This document shows, one piece after another, positions 1-11,500 of a stretch of 64,000 nt of DNA (its first letter is position 1; every line of letters starts with the position of its first letter). The stretch comes from Pampus argenteus. Taxonomy: Eukaryota > Chordata > Actinopteri > Scombriformes > Stromateidae. The notes below the pieces were generated by a model. That model did no database searches, was not told the origin of the DNA, and saw only the letters and a list, made by a program, of their open reading frames with translations. The stretch is taken from assembly GCA_036937835.1 (NCBI GenBank), contig CM072870.1, forward strand, positions 18,566,001 to 18,630,000. Direction: 5' to 3'. The position numbers were made by a program, and so were the translations under genes.

Positions 1-3000
1 TTTAAAAAAAAAAAACCTGTGCTTTGTTTGTCTTCTTCTCTAGTGAAGTAGTCAGAGGGAAAAAATGTCTGTGCAGCAAGGAAGGACTCGCACACAGAGC
101 AGGAAGAAATAGTTCAGACCGGTGCTTAGATTTTAAACATTTATATTATTTACATCACAGGGCTGTACAGACGGTAACAGAATGTGCAAGAGCGCAATCA
201 TTTCAGTCCATGTTGGACTTTCCTCTGTGCAAACTGAAGCATGCATGATGAGTCACCCTGTATGTGGGTTACTCTACTGGTGCAACTTAATCAGTGACCT
301 AGGGGCTTGATTGAACACCCATGAAGTCAATTTCCAGCAGATCTGGGGTCTCATTTATGTACAAAACCAGGGTCTGAAAGGGTCGTATGCCAATTTCTTT
401 CTAGTGTTAACGTGGACATGGAATCGATTTTAATTATATGGAGTGTGTCCCATCTTTCATGTGTATTACATTAATAATTTACTCTTATTTGCCATTATTG
501 CATTTAGAGTAATACAACCAAAGTAGCTGTTGTCAACCCTCAACTCTCCACAGCTGTGATCTGTAAAAACATACTTGACGGGAGAATGTGTGCACCTGTA
601 CGGAAACGCTGACCCACGCGTATGAACATGAGACTGGGGAAATTGACAATGCAGATGGTGTGTAATGATGCCTCTCACACACATTTAATTTCACTTAATA
701 TCAAATGTTAATTATAGATCTCGCATACAAGCCAGCAGTGTTATTTTCACCTGCAATTGTAGTGAGCCATCACTATTCCATAAGCACCTTTTTCAATTTG
801 AAAAGATATAACCCAACTCAAGTCTCGGATCAAAGTCCGCTCAACATTTCATCAGCACAGAGGAGAGGATGAGTTGTGGAGCGAACCGCAGCTGCTGAAA
901 TGAATGATGTCAAGATGTGGTAGGTGTCAGGATTCGGGGAAAGTCTGGTATGAATTACTTTTCACCTCGACCACCTTAACTAACTGATTTATCATCGGCT
1001 GTAGAAAGCCGAGATCATCCAAGAATATCAAATAACTTTAAATAATTGCAGAGCAGAGCACTAGTAGATTTTTAATAATAGGCTAAGCTTATACTGTGCA
1101 AAAAACCACCAAGTGTGTTTTTGGTTTTTAAAGTTTTTGTCTGTAAAATCAGTGCAGTGAACATGACCACCTGTATTTATATATGGACTGTATACTGGGC
1201 TTCGGAGTAAATATAAACTGGCCCACTGCAGGTTGTCTGGTAGGAACTTAACCACGTCTGACTTTATGATCCACAGGAATGTTTATTGAAGTCTAAAAAC
1301 CGCCTGTTCACACGACCAGGTGCACTGTGATTAGTAAATGGGGGGAAAAGAAATATTTGCATTTGTACATATGCACATTTTTAGAAATATTATGATTCGG
1401 CTCAGGTCAGTTTCAGCTTATTTGCCCACATAACCCTTTTGGTATGGATCCTACACGCTGTTTTAAAAATAAAAACCCCAGATCATTACAATCGGGATAA
1501 TATAATTCCATAGCATCGACACATTTGCACACCAATAATGATATATTTACATAGAAATGTTAGCTTTTACACTGGAAATGAGATGGTATGCAATATTCAG
1601 TTGTGAAAACAAAATTCCTAAATCATCCATCATCATCTGACGGAAGCAGTAGGAGTGACAAAAACAGGGAGATGTTGGTGAAAGGAACAACCTAATGTGT
1701 CATGCAATGCCTCGTATTTATTGAAGGGCTGTACAAAATGCCATGCAACTCTCATGTTTTATGTATTTGTTTTGAGAAAAAAAAAAGCAAACACTAGAAA
1801 TAAGGAATAAGAGCACGGGAGAAAAGTTATGAAGATTTTTTTTTTTGATGAAATATTCAGCACTTTCTGTCCTCCCCTTACTCTTCACATCATCTCTTCT
1901 AGCCCTCAGACCTCCTGTCAGCTCCTTTTACTCTCCTCTCCTGGCTTTCTCTTTTCCACTGACCTCCCCACCTCCTTTTGCACTCCTCTTGCTGTCAACC
2001 TCTGCTGTCTTGTTCTTTTTCATTCCATCCATTTTCCTCCGAGCTCCCTGGCTTTCTTTCCCCCTCTTGAAACCTTCCCGAGTCCATATTGAAAACGATA
2101 TACAGTGCATTATGAGAAAATCCTGAATCTGTCAGGAGTTAAATTGAGACCGACATGCGTGCAGGCATATTTATTGTGCATCTCTGTCATCCTATGAACA
2201 GGGCAAGTAAGAGAAAAAGAGAGGGATAAGACGACTGGGTGCAAATGTCAAATAGTCCAGGGGAAAACTAATCAAAGAGCGTTGGCCCTCAGCAGAACCA
2301 CTGCCACAGGCCTGCTCTGTGTAAATCCCTCGTCTGTCTCGACAGAGGGCACATTGTAAGAGGAGGTCAAATGCAGAGGAGCTGTGTTGTGTGGAGCTGT
2401 GTTGTGTAGTTTCAAAATGGAAATTGAAAGTGTAAAATGCCAAAAGGGATCATCGTATGCACCAGACAAATACAATATATCTACTCCTCGAAGAATAAAG
2501 AAAAGCTGCAGTGCTCATATCATGCCACAGTGTTCATAATATATACATACTGTGAAATATACAGGAGATAGGTTAGGCTAGTGTTTTATACATGATCTTA
2601 TTCGAAGGCCAGATTTCTTAATTATTCATGTCTCAATGTTCCATTTTTCATAACAAAACCGTTTGCACATACTTCTAACCTCGACTAAAAGTTACAGTAG
2701 TGCATTAATGTTTGAGTTTTGTGTTGAGAATATGTAAATTTAATTTATGACATGTAAGTCCAATATGTCAGAGAATGTGACTTCACCAGGATTTTATCTT
2801 AAAAGATGTGGTGTGTAGATTTAATGAGGGTTAAGACATATTTTAGCGGATGCAACAATCGATACGCTTTCATTTGACCATCAGAAAGCCAGGAATCAAT
2901 ATTTCCAACATTAAGATGATTGCCAGCAACACGTATATTTAATACTTCAAAGGTATAAAAGTGGAAGAGTTTTATCTCTGCCCTTTGGCTGATTTATTTA

Positions 3001-4749
3001 GATCCGCCTGTAGTCCGTTCATTCACATTCACAGCCTGTCAAATGGACGTTCTGTCATATATGGTGAGTATATTCACTTATGCAATGAAGAAGTCTTACA
3101 ATACAACGTACACATGTTAGCAAAGGGGAATCACACCTGGCCTTGTAGTCAGTGTCATTCTCTACCCCTTTAATTACTCAAGAATAAAGGAGGGGAAAAA
3201 ATGCAGTCAAAAATGAAGAATAGCTCTGCTTATCTGCAGTACCGATTATTTAGAGTAAAAGTTTTTTTAATCTCGTTTGACCATGGAATGAATAATGCAC
3301 ACGTATCTTTACTTTAAGCTATAATCAAATAAGTGGGTCTCCTGTTGCCGTACACTCATAAACAGGGGAAAATTCTGCTGCAATATCCTGCTGGTTGCAA
3401 ATCAACTTATAACGCTTAACCAGCGACTAACCACTAGTTGTGCAATCTCAGAACCCATCAGCTGTTGTCTGATGCCGATTTAACCTCTGTGGGGCAACAG
3501 ACTATGTTTTGGGGCTTCTGGTGTAGCCGGCAGATATCTGAGCCAAGCTTCCTTCTTTCATCAATGTTTACAGTCAGATTAGCAACCAGTGCACACACAG
3601 ACTGTGTAGATGTATGCAACCAAACGTGTTCCTGTAGAGATCGCTGGAATGGTAACGGAAAGCAATACGCTTCAAATACCAAAATCCTTGTCCCTTGCCT
3701 ACAGATTCTGCATTCATACTCGGATATCTGCTTATAGAGATTACTATTTGCTGTAATATTTACACCAGAAATATTTGGGGTGTTAGTTGAGGGTGAGGAG
3801 ATGAACTTTGCATGCTATGCATCGGCTTTCCCTCGGCTCTACACTCACACTTCTTTTTTTCCCCCCCTTTCCCTTGTCCTACACATATTCTATTTGCCTC
3901 TCTCACATATTCTCTCTAAAATACCCACTCTCTATCGCTCTTTACCCAATAATGAATGCAAGAACTCTTCTTCATATGTGTTTAGCAGTGCTTGGAGACC
4001 GGTGTCGGCCCATGGTCCCTTAATTATTAATTTGATGTTATGTGCTGGCTGTTTGATCATCACCCCATATCTGTATGATTCAGATTTAACGAGTTCCCCA
4101 GGAGAGACTGTTTTTTTTCTCTCTCTCTCTCTCTCTCTTTATATCAGGCTTGTTGTCTTGAATGTACTGCAACCACGGCAACCAACATACACCAAAAAGT
4201 ACCAAAATTACTAACTTGATGGACAGTTTATCCGGAGTTAGTGTGTGTAGTTCAATGCCAGTGCTACGGCATACGGTAAAAGGCGTCTCACTTTTAACAC
4301 TTTAATACAGCATCCAATTAAAACCAAATTAAACCTCTCCTGCACTCCCTCCGCTATCATTTTCCAAGGGCTTTCTACTGTATAGGCAGCTTCCAGCCTC
4401 GGTTTCCCTGTGGAGTTGTATTTTTGTGCTACTAATCATCAGCACCTTGGCACAACATCAACATAAAAATTCACAGACGCACACACAAAACTACACAGCA
4501 GCAAAAAAAAAAAAGGTGCAATAAATGAGGGAAGGAATAGTAACATTAACCAAAGGTTGTGCTGCATGGGGTGAACCTGTGTGTGCGTTTGGGACGGGGG
4601 GTTGAGTTATTTAATGTTTCCTTGAAAGCAACAGAGTTAACTCCACTGGTGCAACATTTGACTTTCATCTCGGTGCTAATGTCTATTTGTTTCTCCCTCT
4701 GTCTGTTTGTCCTCCCCCTCCCCCTCCCCCCATCATTCTCTCTCCTCAG
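1..4749. other. non-coding DNA upstream of the Ig1 exon (probable intron)
   Basis: No exon with supportable homology is seen in this 4.7-kb stretch. Because the first coding exon begins mid-codon after an acceptor, the stretch should be the 3' part of the intron after the signal-peptide exon. It is AT-rich with small A and T runs, a pyrimidine-rich patch near 1860-2080 and a (TC)n run near 4117-4138. The acceptor at 4748-4749 is preceded by a long C/T tract (about 4690-4747). Open frames in the stretch are low-complexity and unrelated to known families. Confidence 0.7.
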
Positions 4750-4895
4750 CACCACCACGGTTCACTAAAATTCCCGTCGACCAGATAGGTGTCTCTGGGG
4801 GCGTGGTCTCCTTCGTCTGCCAGGCAACAGGTGACCCGAAGCCAAGGGTTAGCTGGAGCAAGAAGGGCAAGAAGGTCAACTCCCAGCGTATAGAG
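4750..4895 (+). CDS. ptprs: ptprs exon: first half of Ig1
   Basis: This 146-nt exon starts after a pyrimidine tract and CAG. It enters with two bases of a split codon and ends after a full GAG codon before GTGAGT. It encodes PPRFTKIPVDQIGVSGG onward to NSQRIE. It carries the first Ig1 cysteine (SFVCQATGD), the conserved tryptophan (VSW) and the KKGKK cluster at 4860-4874. In PTP-sigma that cluster is the core of the glycosaminoglycan site that binds heparan sulfate and chondroitin sulfate proteoglycans. The sequence is nearly the vertebrate PTPRS consensus. The preceding exon, which should hold the signal peptide, is not in the window. Confidence 0.95.
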
Positions 4896-7345
4896 GTGAG
4901 TCAAGTAGCCCTGCTGCTTACTGCTGAAATGTGCAGAGGGCAACTTTATGGTTAGCAACAGTCTGTCTGTGTTGCACTAATGTAATGCAACATTAGCCTG
5001 TAAGTATTGAAATACCTTTAACTACAAAGTAACATTTGATGCATCCCTCAGTCATTTCATATATTGTGATAATTACCGTTGCGACAAAAACATTCAGCCG
5101 CAGAGACCATTTTATGATCCTGAGCCACTATCAGAGCACATCAAGCAAAGGGAGTCAGAGCATGAAGCTCAACTGATCCACTCTCAACCTTTTATTTGTC
5201 CACACAAATCTCCTCTTTTCCAATGTCGCCCTGCACCACATTAATATTGCATGCATAGACTTATTTTGCTGTTGGGTTCCCACCCAGTCTTTTTTTAAAA
5301 AGGGTGTTTTCATTTGCTCTCTTTACCCACAGTTCTCATAAATAGCTCTGGACAAAAACTACCGATCTTTTCAGGGACTGGCTTCTCTAATGTCTGAGAG
5401 ATGTGCAGGTCCATCAATGAGCCAGTCACCCGGTAACGGCATGCAGAGCCTCCTATTCCTCCAACAACTCTGTGTGCACTTCGCACTCAAATGATTCTGC
5501 CGTTGTCACACGTTGTTGTTGTTTTTTTTGCATACAGCCTTGTCTGTGTGAATGTGTCTTTCTGTGCGTTATTCATGATGTTAGTTGTTCAGTTCTCGGC
5601 AGGCCTCCCAGATGGCATCTCTAAAAGTCTTGATTGATGCTCAGTGTCTCTTAATTAAAAAGTTGCTTTCATTAACAACGATGGCAGCGCACAGAGATAG
5701 ACATGCACACACTGCAGCATGAAGACAACCACAGGGGAGGGGGCTAAAAAGCAAGAAATGACAACAACATCAACAGGGGGAGAAGGAGCCTCTCAGCGGA
5801 GGACAAAATGAAAAGACAAGTTGTGTTTGTACGTTCTCTTCTGCTGCATGCTAAGTGGGAAACAAAGCCAAGGGCGTGAAGGAGCCCGCCAGAACGGACG
5901 CTTCTCTTCCTCCGTTTAGCATGAAATAAAAAATTTGTAAAGGGGTTTTGAAGTAGTTATGCTTTTTTTTTTTTTTTCCCTGTTCTACCCTCTAGACAGC
6001 TGCTTTGATATTGATCACGATGCCGTGCTCGGCTGTGTTTTTAGCCTAATTAGCAGCTCAGCCCTGAGATGTGCAGCAGTGGAGCAGCAGGACTGCTGAA
6101 GACCTGTACTTATATCTAAAATCATGCTTTCCTCAGAGATCTCAGCAGTGAGCCCTTCGTTGCGAGGGTGTGAGCTCTGAGAAAAAGACAAGATATTGGA
6201 GGAGTAGCTTTGCTCTCAGACTGACAGACTGACCGTTTTCACCAACACGTCATCCATCCAAAATGAGAGAAAAAGAGATAAGTGTGTGAAATGACTGTGT
6301 CTATGAAAAGCGAGGGGTAATTGCTTCAGAAAGGCCGTCATTTAAATTCTTGTCATTTGCCTAAGTCTCGAGGTGCGGCTTCTTGCTAAAGGTGATGTAT
6401 TGGATTTCAGGGAGATCAAACCTGTGGCATTTCAGATACTGGCCTGTTGCCAAACTGCACTACTGTCAGCTACGCCTACTGGCTACACATTTTAAAATAA
6501 AGACTGATTCAAAAGGCTGGACATTACTGTTTATTGATTTTGATGCTAGTTATTGAATCTTGGTGTTTTCCTCACAGACTATGTTGAGATAAAACATCTG
6601 AATCCTGATGTTTACTAAGCAAAAGATTCATAAATAATATTATTAGTCTATAATATTGACTAATTAGTGTCTGTATTCTTACTAATACTGCCCTTTGGCT
6701 TGTCTTTGTAATATATGAATTACAGGCATATTTAAAATCAAAATATATTCTAACTCAAAGACATTTTTATTGTAGTCTTGGTTGTAAATAAGCAGTTTCT
6801 TCTTGTACCGTTTCTGACAAATAAAGAATATCTTGATCATTTTAACATAAAAACGTGTAAATATTTATATTACTCTTCTTGCAGTAATTGTAGTTGTTTC
6901 TGTACAGCTTTCTCCCTCTCAGTATTCTCAGCACATGTTCTGTACCGAGTCTTGTCTGATTTAGTTTTTCGAGAAATGCTTTCAACGAGGCTCAAAACAA
7001 AAGGGCTTAAGACACAACAAAGGGCATAATTACAGATAAAAGCACAGGATGAAAACACGTCACACACACACCAAGATATGGGACCGAGAATTTCTATTTT
7101 TATTTTGAAAGCCACGAGATAAACAAAAAAATCTTTATTGAACCAACTTTGGTTCTGAATACATTTGAAGATTGATTGAAACTGACTTCTTAATTACTTT
7201 ACATGACAAAGAATAAGAACACAGACACAAACAAATCTGTGTATCTACGAGAACATTGTTTGCTCTAGTGTTGAAAATTAGAAGTGCTGGAAAGAATCCC
7301 TGATCTGTTTAATCATGTTCCTTGATTTTACTTTTTACCCAACAG
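4896..7345 (+). other. ptprs: intron within Ig1
   Basis: This 2.45-kb intron has donor GTGAGT and acceptor TTTTTACCCAACAG. No coding homology is seen inside. The part at about 5590-6110 is less repetitive, with TTAATTAA and TAATTAG homeodomain-type cores, and could include conserved non-coding DNA. That is judged by texture only. A run of 15 T occurs near 5964-5978. Confidence 0.75.
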
Positions 7346-7487
7346 ACCATTGAGTTCGATGAGGGTGCTGGCGCCGTACTCAGAATCCAGCCTCTCCGAG
7401 CACCGCGCGATGAGAACATCTACGAATGTGTGGCTGAGAACAGCGAGGGCGAGGTCACCGTCAATGCCAGGCTGTCCATCATCCGAG
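7346..7487 (+). CDS. ptprs: ptprs exon: second half of Ig1
   Basis: This 142-nt exon enters in phase 0 (codon ACC) and leaves with one base of a split codon before GTGAGT. It encodes TIEFDEGAGAVLRIQPLR followed by APRDENIYECVAEN and ends LSIIR. The second Ig1 cysteine is in IYEC, which pairs with the cysteine of the previous exon. The arginines of LRIQPLRAPR correspond to the basic residues that extend the PTP-sigma glycosaminoglycan site. The near identity to PTPRS (TIEFDE, APRDEN) is one of the best paralogue indicators in the window. Confidence 0.95.
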
Positions 7488-8130
7488 GTGAGTTCCTGCA
7501 TTATGAAACGGTGCACAGAGGGGTAACTACAAAATAATACATTAAAGTGAACATTGGTAAACTCCTTAGGTTTTTTTTTATTTTTTATGATGACATCTTG
7601 CTATGGAGTTTTTGTACTGCGCTTGCCAGTGAGTGAGCGATGTTCTTTGAAGTCTTTTTGCTTGGGATCTCTGTAGGTAGTGTGCCTCATATATAAATCA
7701 TGTATTTTGTAAAAACGCCTTTTAATCCATTTTTCATACAAGATTTTACCAACTCACAACACATACGTAATTTTAAAAGCATACAACGGATCGTCCGGTG
7801 AGCTGTGAGTTTAATTGGCACCTGTAAAAGCTTTACTGAATAGTATGTAAGTTGAATCAGGTGTGTTATAAGAAGGATGGATCGTTGCTCGAAGCTTGTG
7901 TGCGGTCGCACGTCACAGCCTGAAATAAACTCATAGCCCGCTTGCAACAGATGGACAGAGTAAGAGTTGTTTATCGGGGACTGATGACACTAATCAACTG
8001 TCCATTCATGTAAGAGATGAACCTCTACTTGCCCGTGATGAGAACCTATCGGATCCCTGAATGGAAAAGATTAATTGTCACCCATAGACTGTCTAGGCGG
8101 ATTGGCCAATAGATGTGTCTGGAGATGCGC

Positions 8131-8171
8131 GCACACACACACACACATACACACACACACACACACACACA
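8131..8171 (+). repeat. (CA)n microsatellite
   Basis: A dinucleotide CA/AC tract of about 41 nt with one T interruption near 8148, inside the Ig1-Ig2 intron. A marker-type simple repeat with no coding role. Confidence 0.95.
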
Positions 8172-8420
8172 GAACAACATAGTATAAGGTGTGTAGTGTG
8201 AAATTAGTAAAAGCTGAACTTTGTGAACTTTTGACTGGCTATTATCCAGTAAGTACTGGTTTAGTTTCAGTAAAGATATTACGCCATTTGTCTAGCTTGG
8301 ACGTCACAGAGGATGACATCATGGGCAAGCGAGCATGTGGACACACACACCAACTTTCCTCTCTCTCTCATCCGACCACAGTCTGTCTGCGTCACACACA
8401 TAGAAACGCATACCCAGTGT

Positions 8421-8542
8421 CTTCTCTTCTCTTCTCTTCTCTTCTCTTCTCTTCTCTTCTCTTCTCTTCTCTTCTCTTCTCTTCTCTTCTCTTCTCTTCT
8501 CTTCTCTTCTCTTCTCTTCTCTTCTCTTCTCTTCTCTTCTCT
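8421..8542 (+). repeat. (CTTCT)n pentanucleotide microsatellite
   Basis: An uninterrupted array of about 24 copies of CTTCT over 122 nt, ending where CTCCTGCC begins. It is pure pyrimidine on the plus strand, so it is a homopurine-homopyrimidine mirror-type tract. It produces long artefactual open frames on both strands (Ser/Leu/Phe repeats on plus, Arg/Glu/Lys repeats on minus) that should not be called genes. Confidence 0.98.
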
Positions 8543-11500
8543 CCTGCCACCATCTGCTATGTTTCTAGGACTGGATGAAGCTAAGCTATAGCTGGCTGGC
8601 AGCACACACGCTAGGCATTCCTGGCTGTCAGATCCACAGGCAGAGGGGTAGGGAGTGTGTGTGTGTGTGTGGGGAGTTTGGATCAGGGTTTTGAAGTCTG
8701 GCCCAGCATCCTTTGTTAGTTATTGCTAGCAACAAACCCCCACACTGGAAGCAGGTTTTTGATCAAACCATGATATATAGTTAGATGTGCTTTTGAAATT
8801 ATATGAATGTTCACATTTGTGACATTCATCCTACAGTACATTGAGAGTGCAGACAGCAGTTTGGTGCTGGACTTGGGCCACTGACATACAAACAATAGCT
8901 TTTGAGCTGAGACACACAGATATACAGTATCTGCCAAATGTAGTACCTTGTGTTTAGTATTTATTTAGCGTTACAGGACTTAATAGGAACCAAACTTCTA
9001 GTCTGGCAACATTAGTTCCATGCTATAAACATTTAAATTAGGTTCTGTAAAAAAGATTTTAAAACTACAGATTTTTCTTTTTTTTCAAAGTGAGACTCCA
9101 ATTTATTCATGAAGTGTGAAAAATAAACACGTCGAGTAAATCCTTTCTGAAGCAATAGTGGATGCAAAGACAGAAAATAGGAAATTGAAAAACAATGAAC
9201 AGGCCCACCAAGTTTTAAACTACAAGCCCAAGCATGTGCATCATTGTGTGGCTGTGTGTGTGTGGCTGTGTGTGGCTGTGTGAGAGAGCACAGGGCAGAC
9301 CTAGGGCAGTCCACAGGAGCAGAAGAAAAATGAAAAGTTATTGGAATCGGCTCGGCGAGGTTTTCTCTAGAGCCCAGAGGAAGACGGCAAGCTTTCCTGC
9401 CCAGGCAAGACTCGACACTGATGGAGGGAGGAGAGTAGGATGATGTGGGGAAGGTGAAAGAGGAGCAGCAGAGGGAGAGAGCAACACATTTCCCCTCTGT
9501 TTTCGATCTTTAATGAGGTCGGGCGCCCCCCTGAATTAACCCATCAGTGTAAGGAAGTAGACAGAAAAAGATGGAGGATATGAGAGAGGAGTGATATGAT
9601 TTGATTCAGGGACATTGCAGAAATGAGAGGATATAGAAAGTGATTAGGGTGAATTTAAAATGGGTTGAATGGAGGGAGACAAGGCGAGGAGAGAAGTGGA
9701 ACAAACCAGATGAACAACAGAGGGAGAAAAAAATAGAGAAGTTGGCCAAAGATGAAGGGAGACAACGGGGGGTGTTGCGGACGATTGGCAATGTGGAACA
9801 GGTGAGGAGGACAATAGGCGAACATGGGTTCTTGGAACAGGGGCAAAGGATTATAAGATATGGGACAAGGCACAAGGGACTCATCCACAGTAAACAGAGG
9901 GGTTGTGGTCTGGGATCTAGAGAGGCAGAAAATGGGTTGCCGCGTTGGGTGACTTGGTCGGAAAGCTGTTGTTGCATGCACACGGGCAGGTATACACACA
10001 TGTATAGCTTATACATCATTGTAATTATGATGCAAATATGCCAACAAATGGTCATGAAGCTCAATGAACATACGAATGACTGTTAAGTCGTCCAAATTGA
10101 TTAAGAATTTTAAAAAAACACCCTTCACTCAAAGTAGCAGCAGTCCAGATAGACAGACACATGCATATCCATAATATATGTGCACAGTCACTGCTCAGCA
10201 CACACACACACACACACAGAAGCTCGCAGTATACTAGCTTTGCATGTCCTAGTGCAAACTCATTTATCATGACAGCATGTGGGCTGTGTTCGGAGTTTTA
10301 AAAGAAATTAACAACAGCACAGTGATCAGTACACACACACACACACGCACACACTTCAGGGCTTGTCTGCACTAGTAAAGATATGCACACACACATTCAG
10401 AAGAAAGACAAACATACTGGTGTTGTGCATCCACATAACCAACTCCCAAATATACTGTACTGTATTAGGATATTGGCCTTTTCAAACACGCACATGCTTT
10501 ACAAACCCACTGACATTTAGTCATACAAATAGACATGCAGACAGACTGAACTTAAATCCTGTCTTTTTTTTTCTTCTACTGTACAATGACACAGACGCAA
10601 CCCCTCCTTCTCTTCTGTTGTCCTGTTGTGTTTATGTGTGTGTGTTTTGGTGGCAATGGCAGGTTGTGTTTAGCATCGACTGTGACACCTCCTTGGCTGT
10701 TCCTCGACTGCCTCAGCTGAATACCTAAGATAGGGGCCATCTGGCCCCACTAAGACTTGCACACAGTCCTCTGGGAGTCCTTGGAGAGGGACCGACAAGC
10801 GAATGAAGCATACCTCCTGAGATCTGACACAACTTGCAGCTTGCACTGGGTTTCTTGTCCTGGAATGTCATTTTTTGTTGTTGTTGTTGTTGTTTTTGGG
10901 ATTTGCCTCTTTTCTCAGGAAAGTGCTTTAGTGTGTCACACGGAAGACATGGTTGCCACAGGGATAGCGGCAGCTCCTGCTGTTGTGTGTAGATCACGGG
11001 GAGTTATCCTGCTTTGTGTGCTTGTGTTTCAGCCTGCTGCTTGTCTTTTAGCCTTGTGATTACTGTTGCAAATAGATTCCCCTCAGAGGCTTTCCACAGC
11101 TGTGATTGATTAGAGTTGAACTGATATTCAGTTTTTTTCCTTTTTTTTTTTTTTGTTGTTGAATGTTGAAAAAGTTGTAAATATGATTTATCTCTCCCTG
11201 AGTTTGGAAAAACCACCATTCAGATCGCAGTTAAGCGGGGGCTGCTCTCGAGGCAGAAGCAATCGTGCCGGTTGAGTTAAATCTCAGTGGTGAAGCCGTT
11301 TAGCTACACATTTTCTAGTGAAGTAACACTTAAGTACTCGACAGGTTGAACCAGCAGACACTCACCTCTGATGATACACAAACGCTGTTCAGCTCTGATG
11401 TCTTGGCTTACAGTAAATCAGTGTGTGTGCACACACAGGCAGTCACGCTCACATCCTGCTTATTTTCGTTTGCCACTCCCTACCAGGTGGAACCAATCAA

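Noticed and set aside
1..248. Open frame of 74 codons at the left edge
   Set aside because: No signal peptide or family feature; it is not the missing first coding exon.
8189..8605. Open frames of about 90-130 codons on both strands over the CTTCT array
   Set aside because: They exist only because a pentanucleotide repeat has no stop. The residues are simple repeats without family features.
9606..10086. Overlapping open frames of about 150 codons on both strands
   Set aside because: They lie in a purine-biased tract where stops are rare. There is no recognisable domain and the composition is biased.
10860..10900. TTG/TTGTTG trinucleotide run as a possible coding Gln or Val repeat
   Set aside because: Short, intronic and without exon context.
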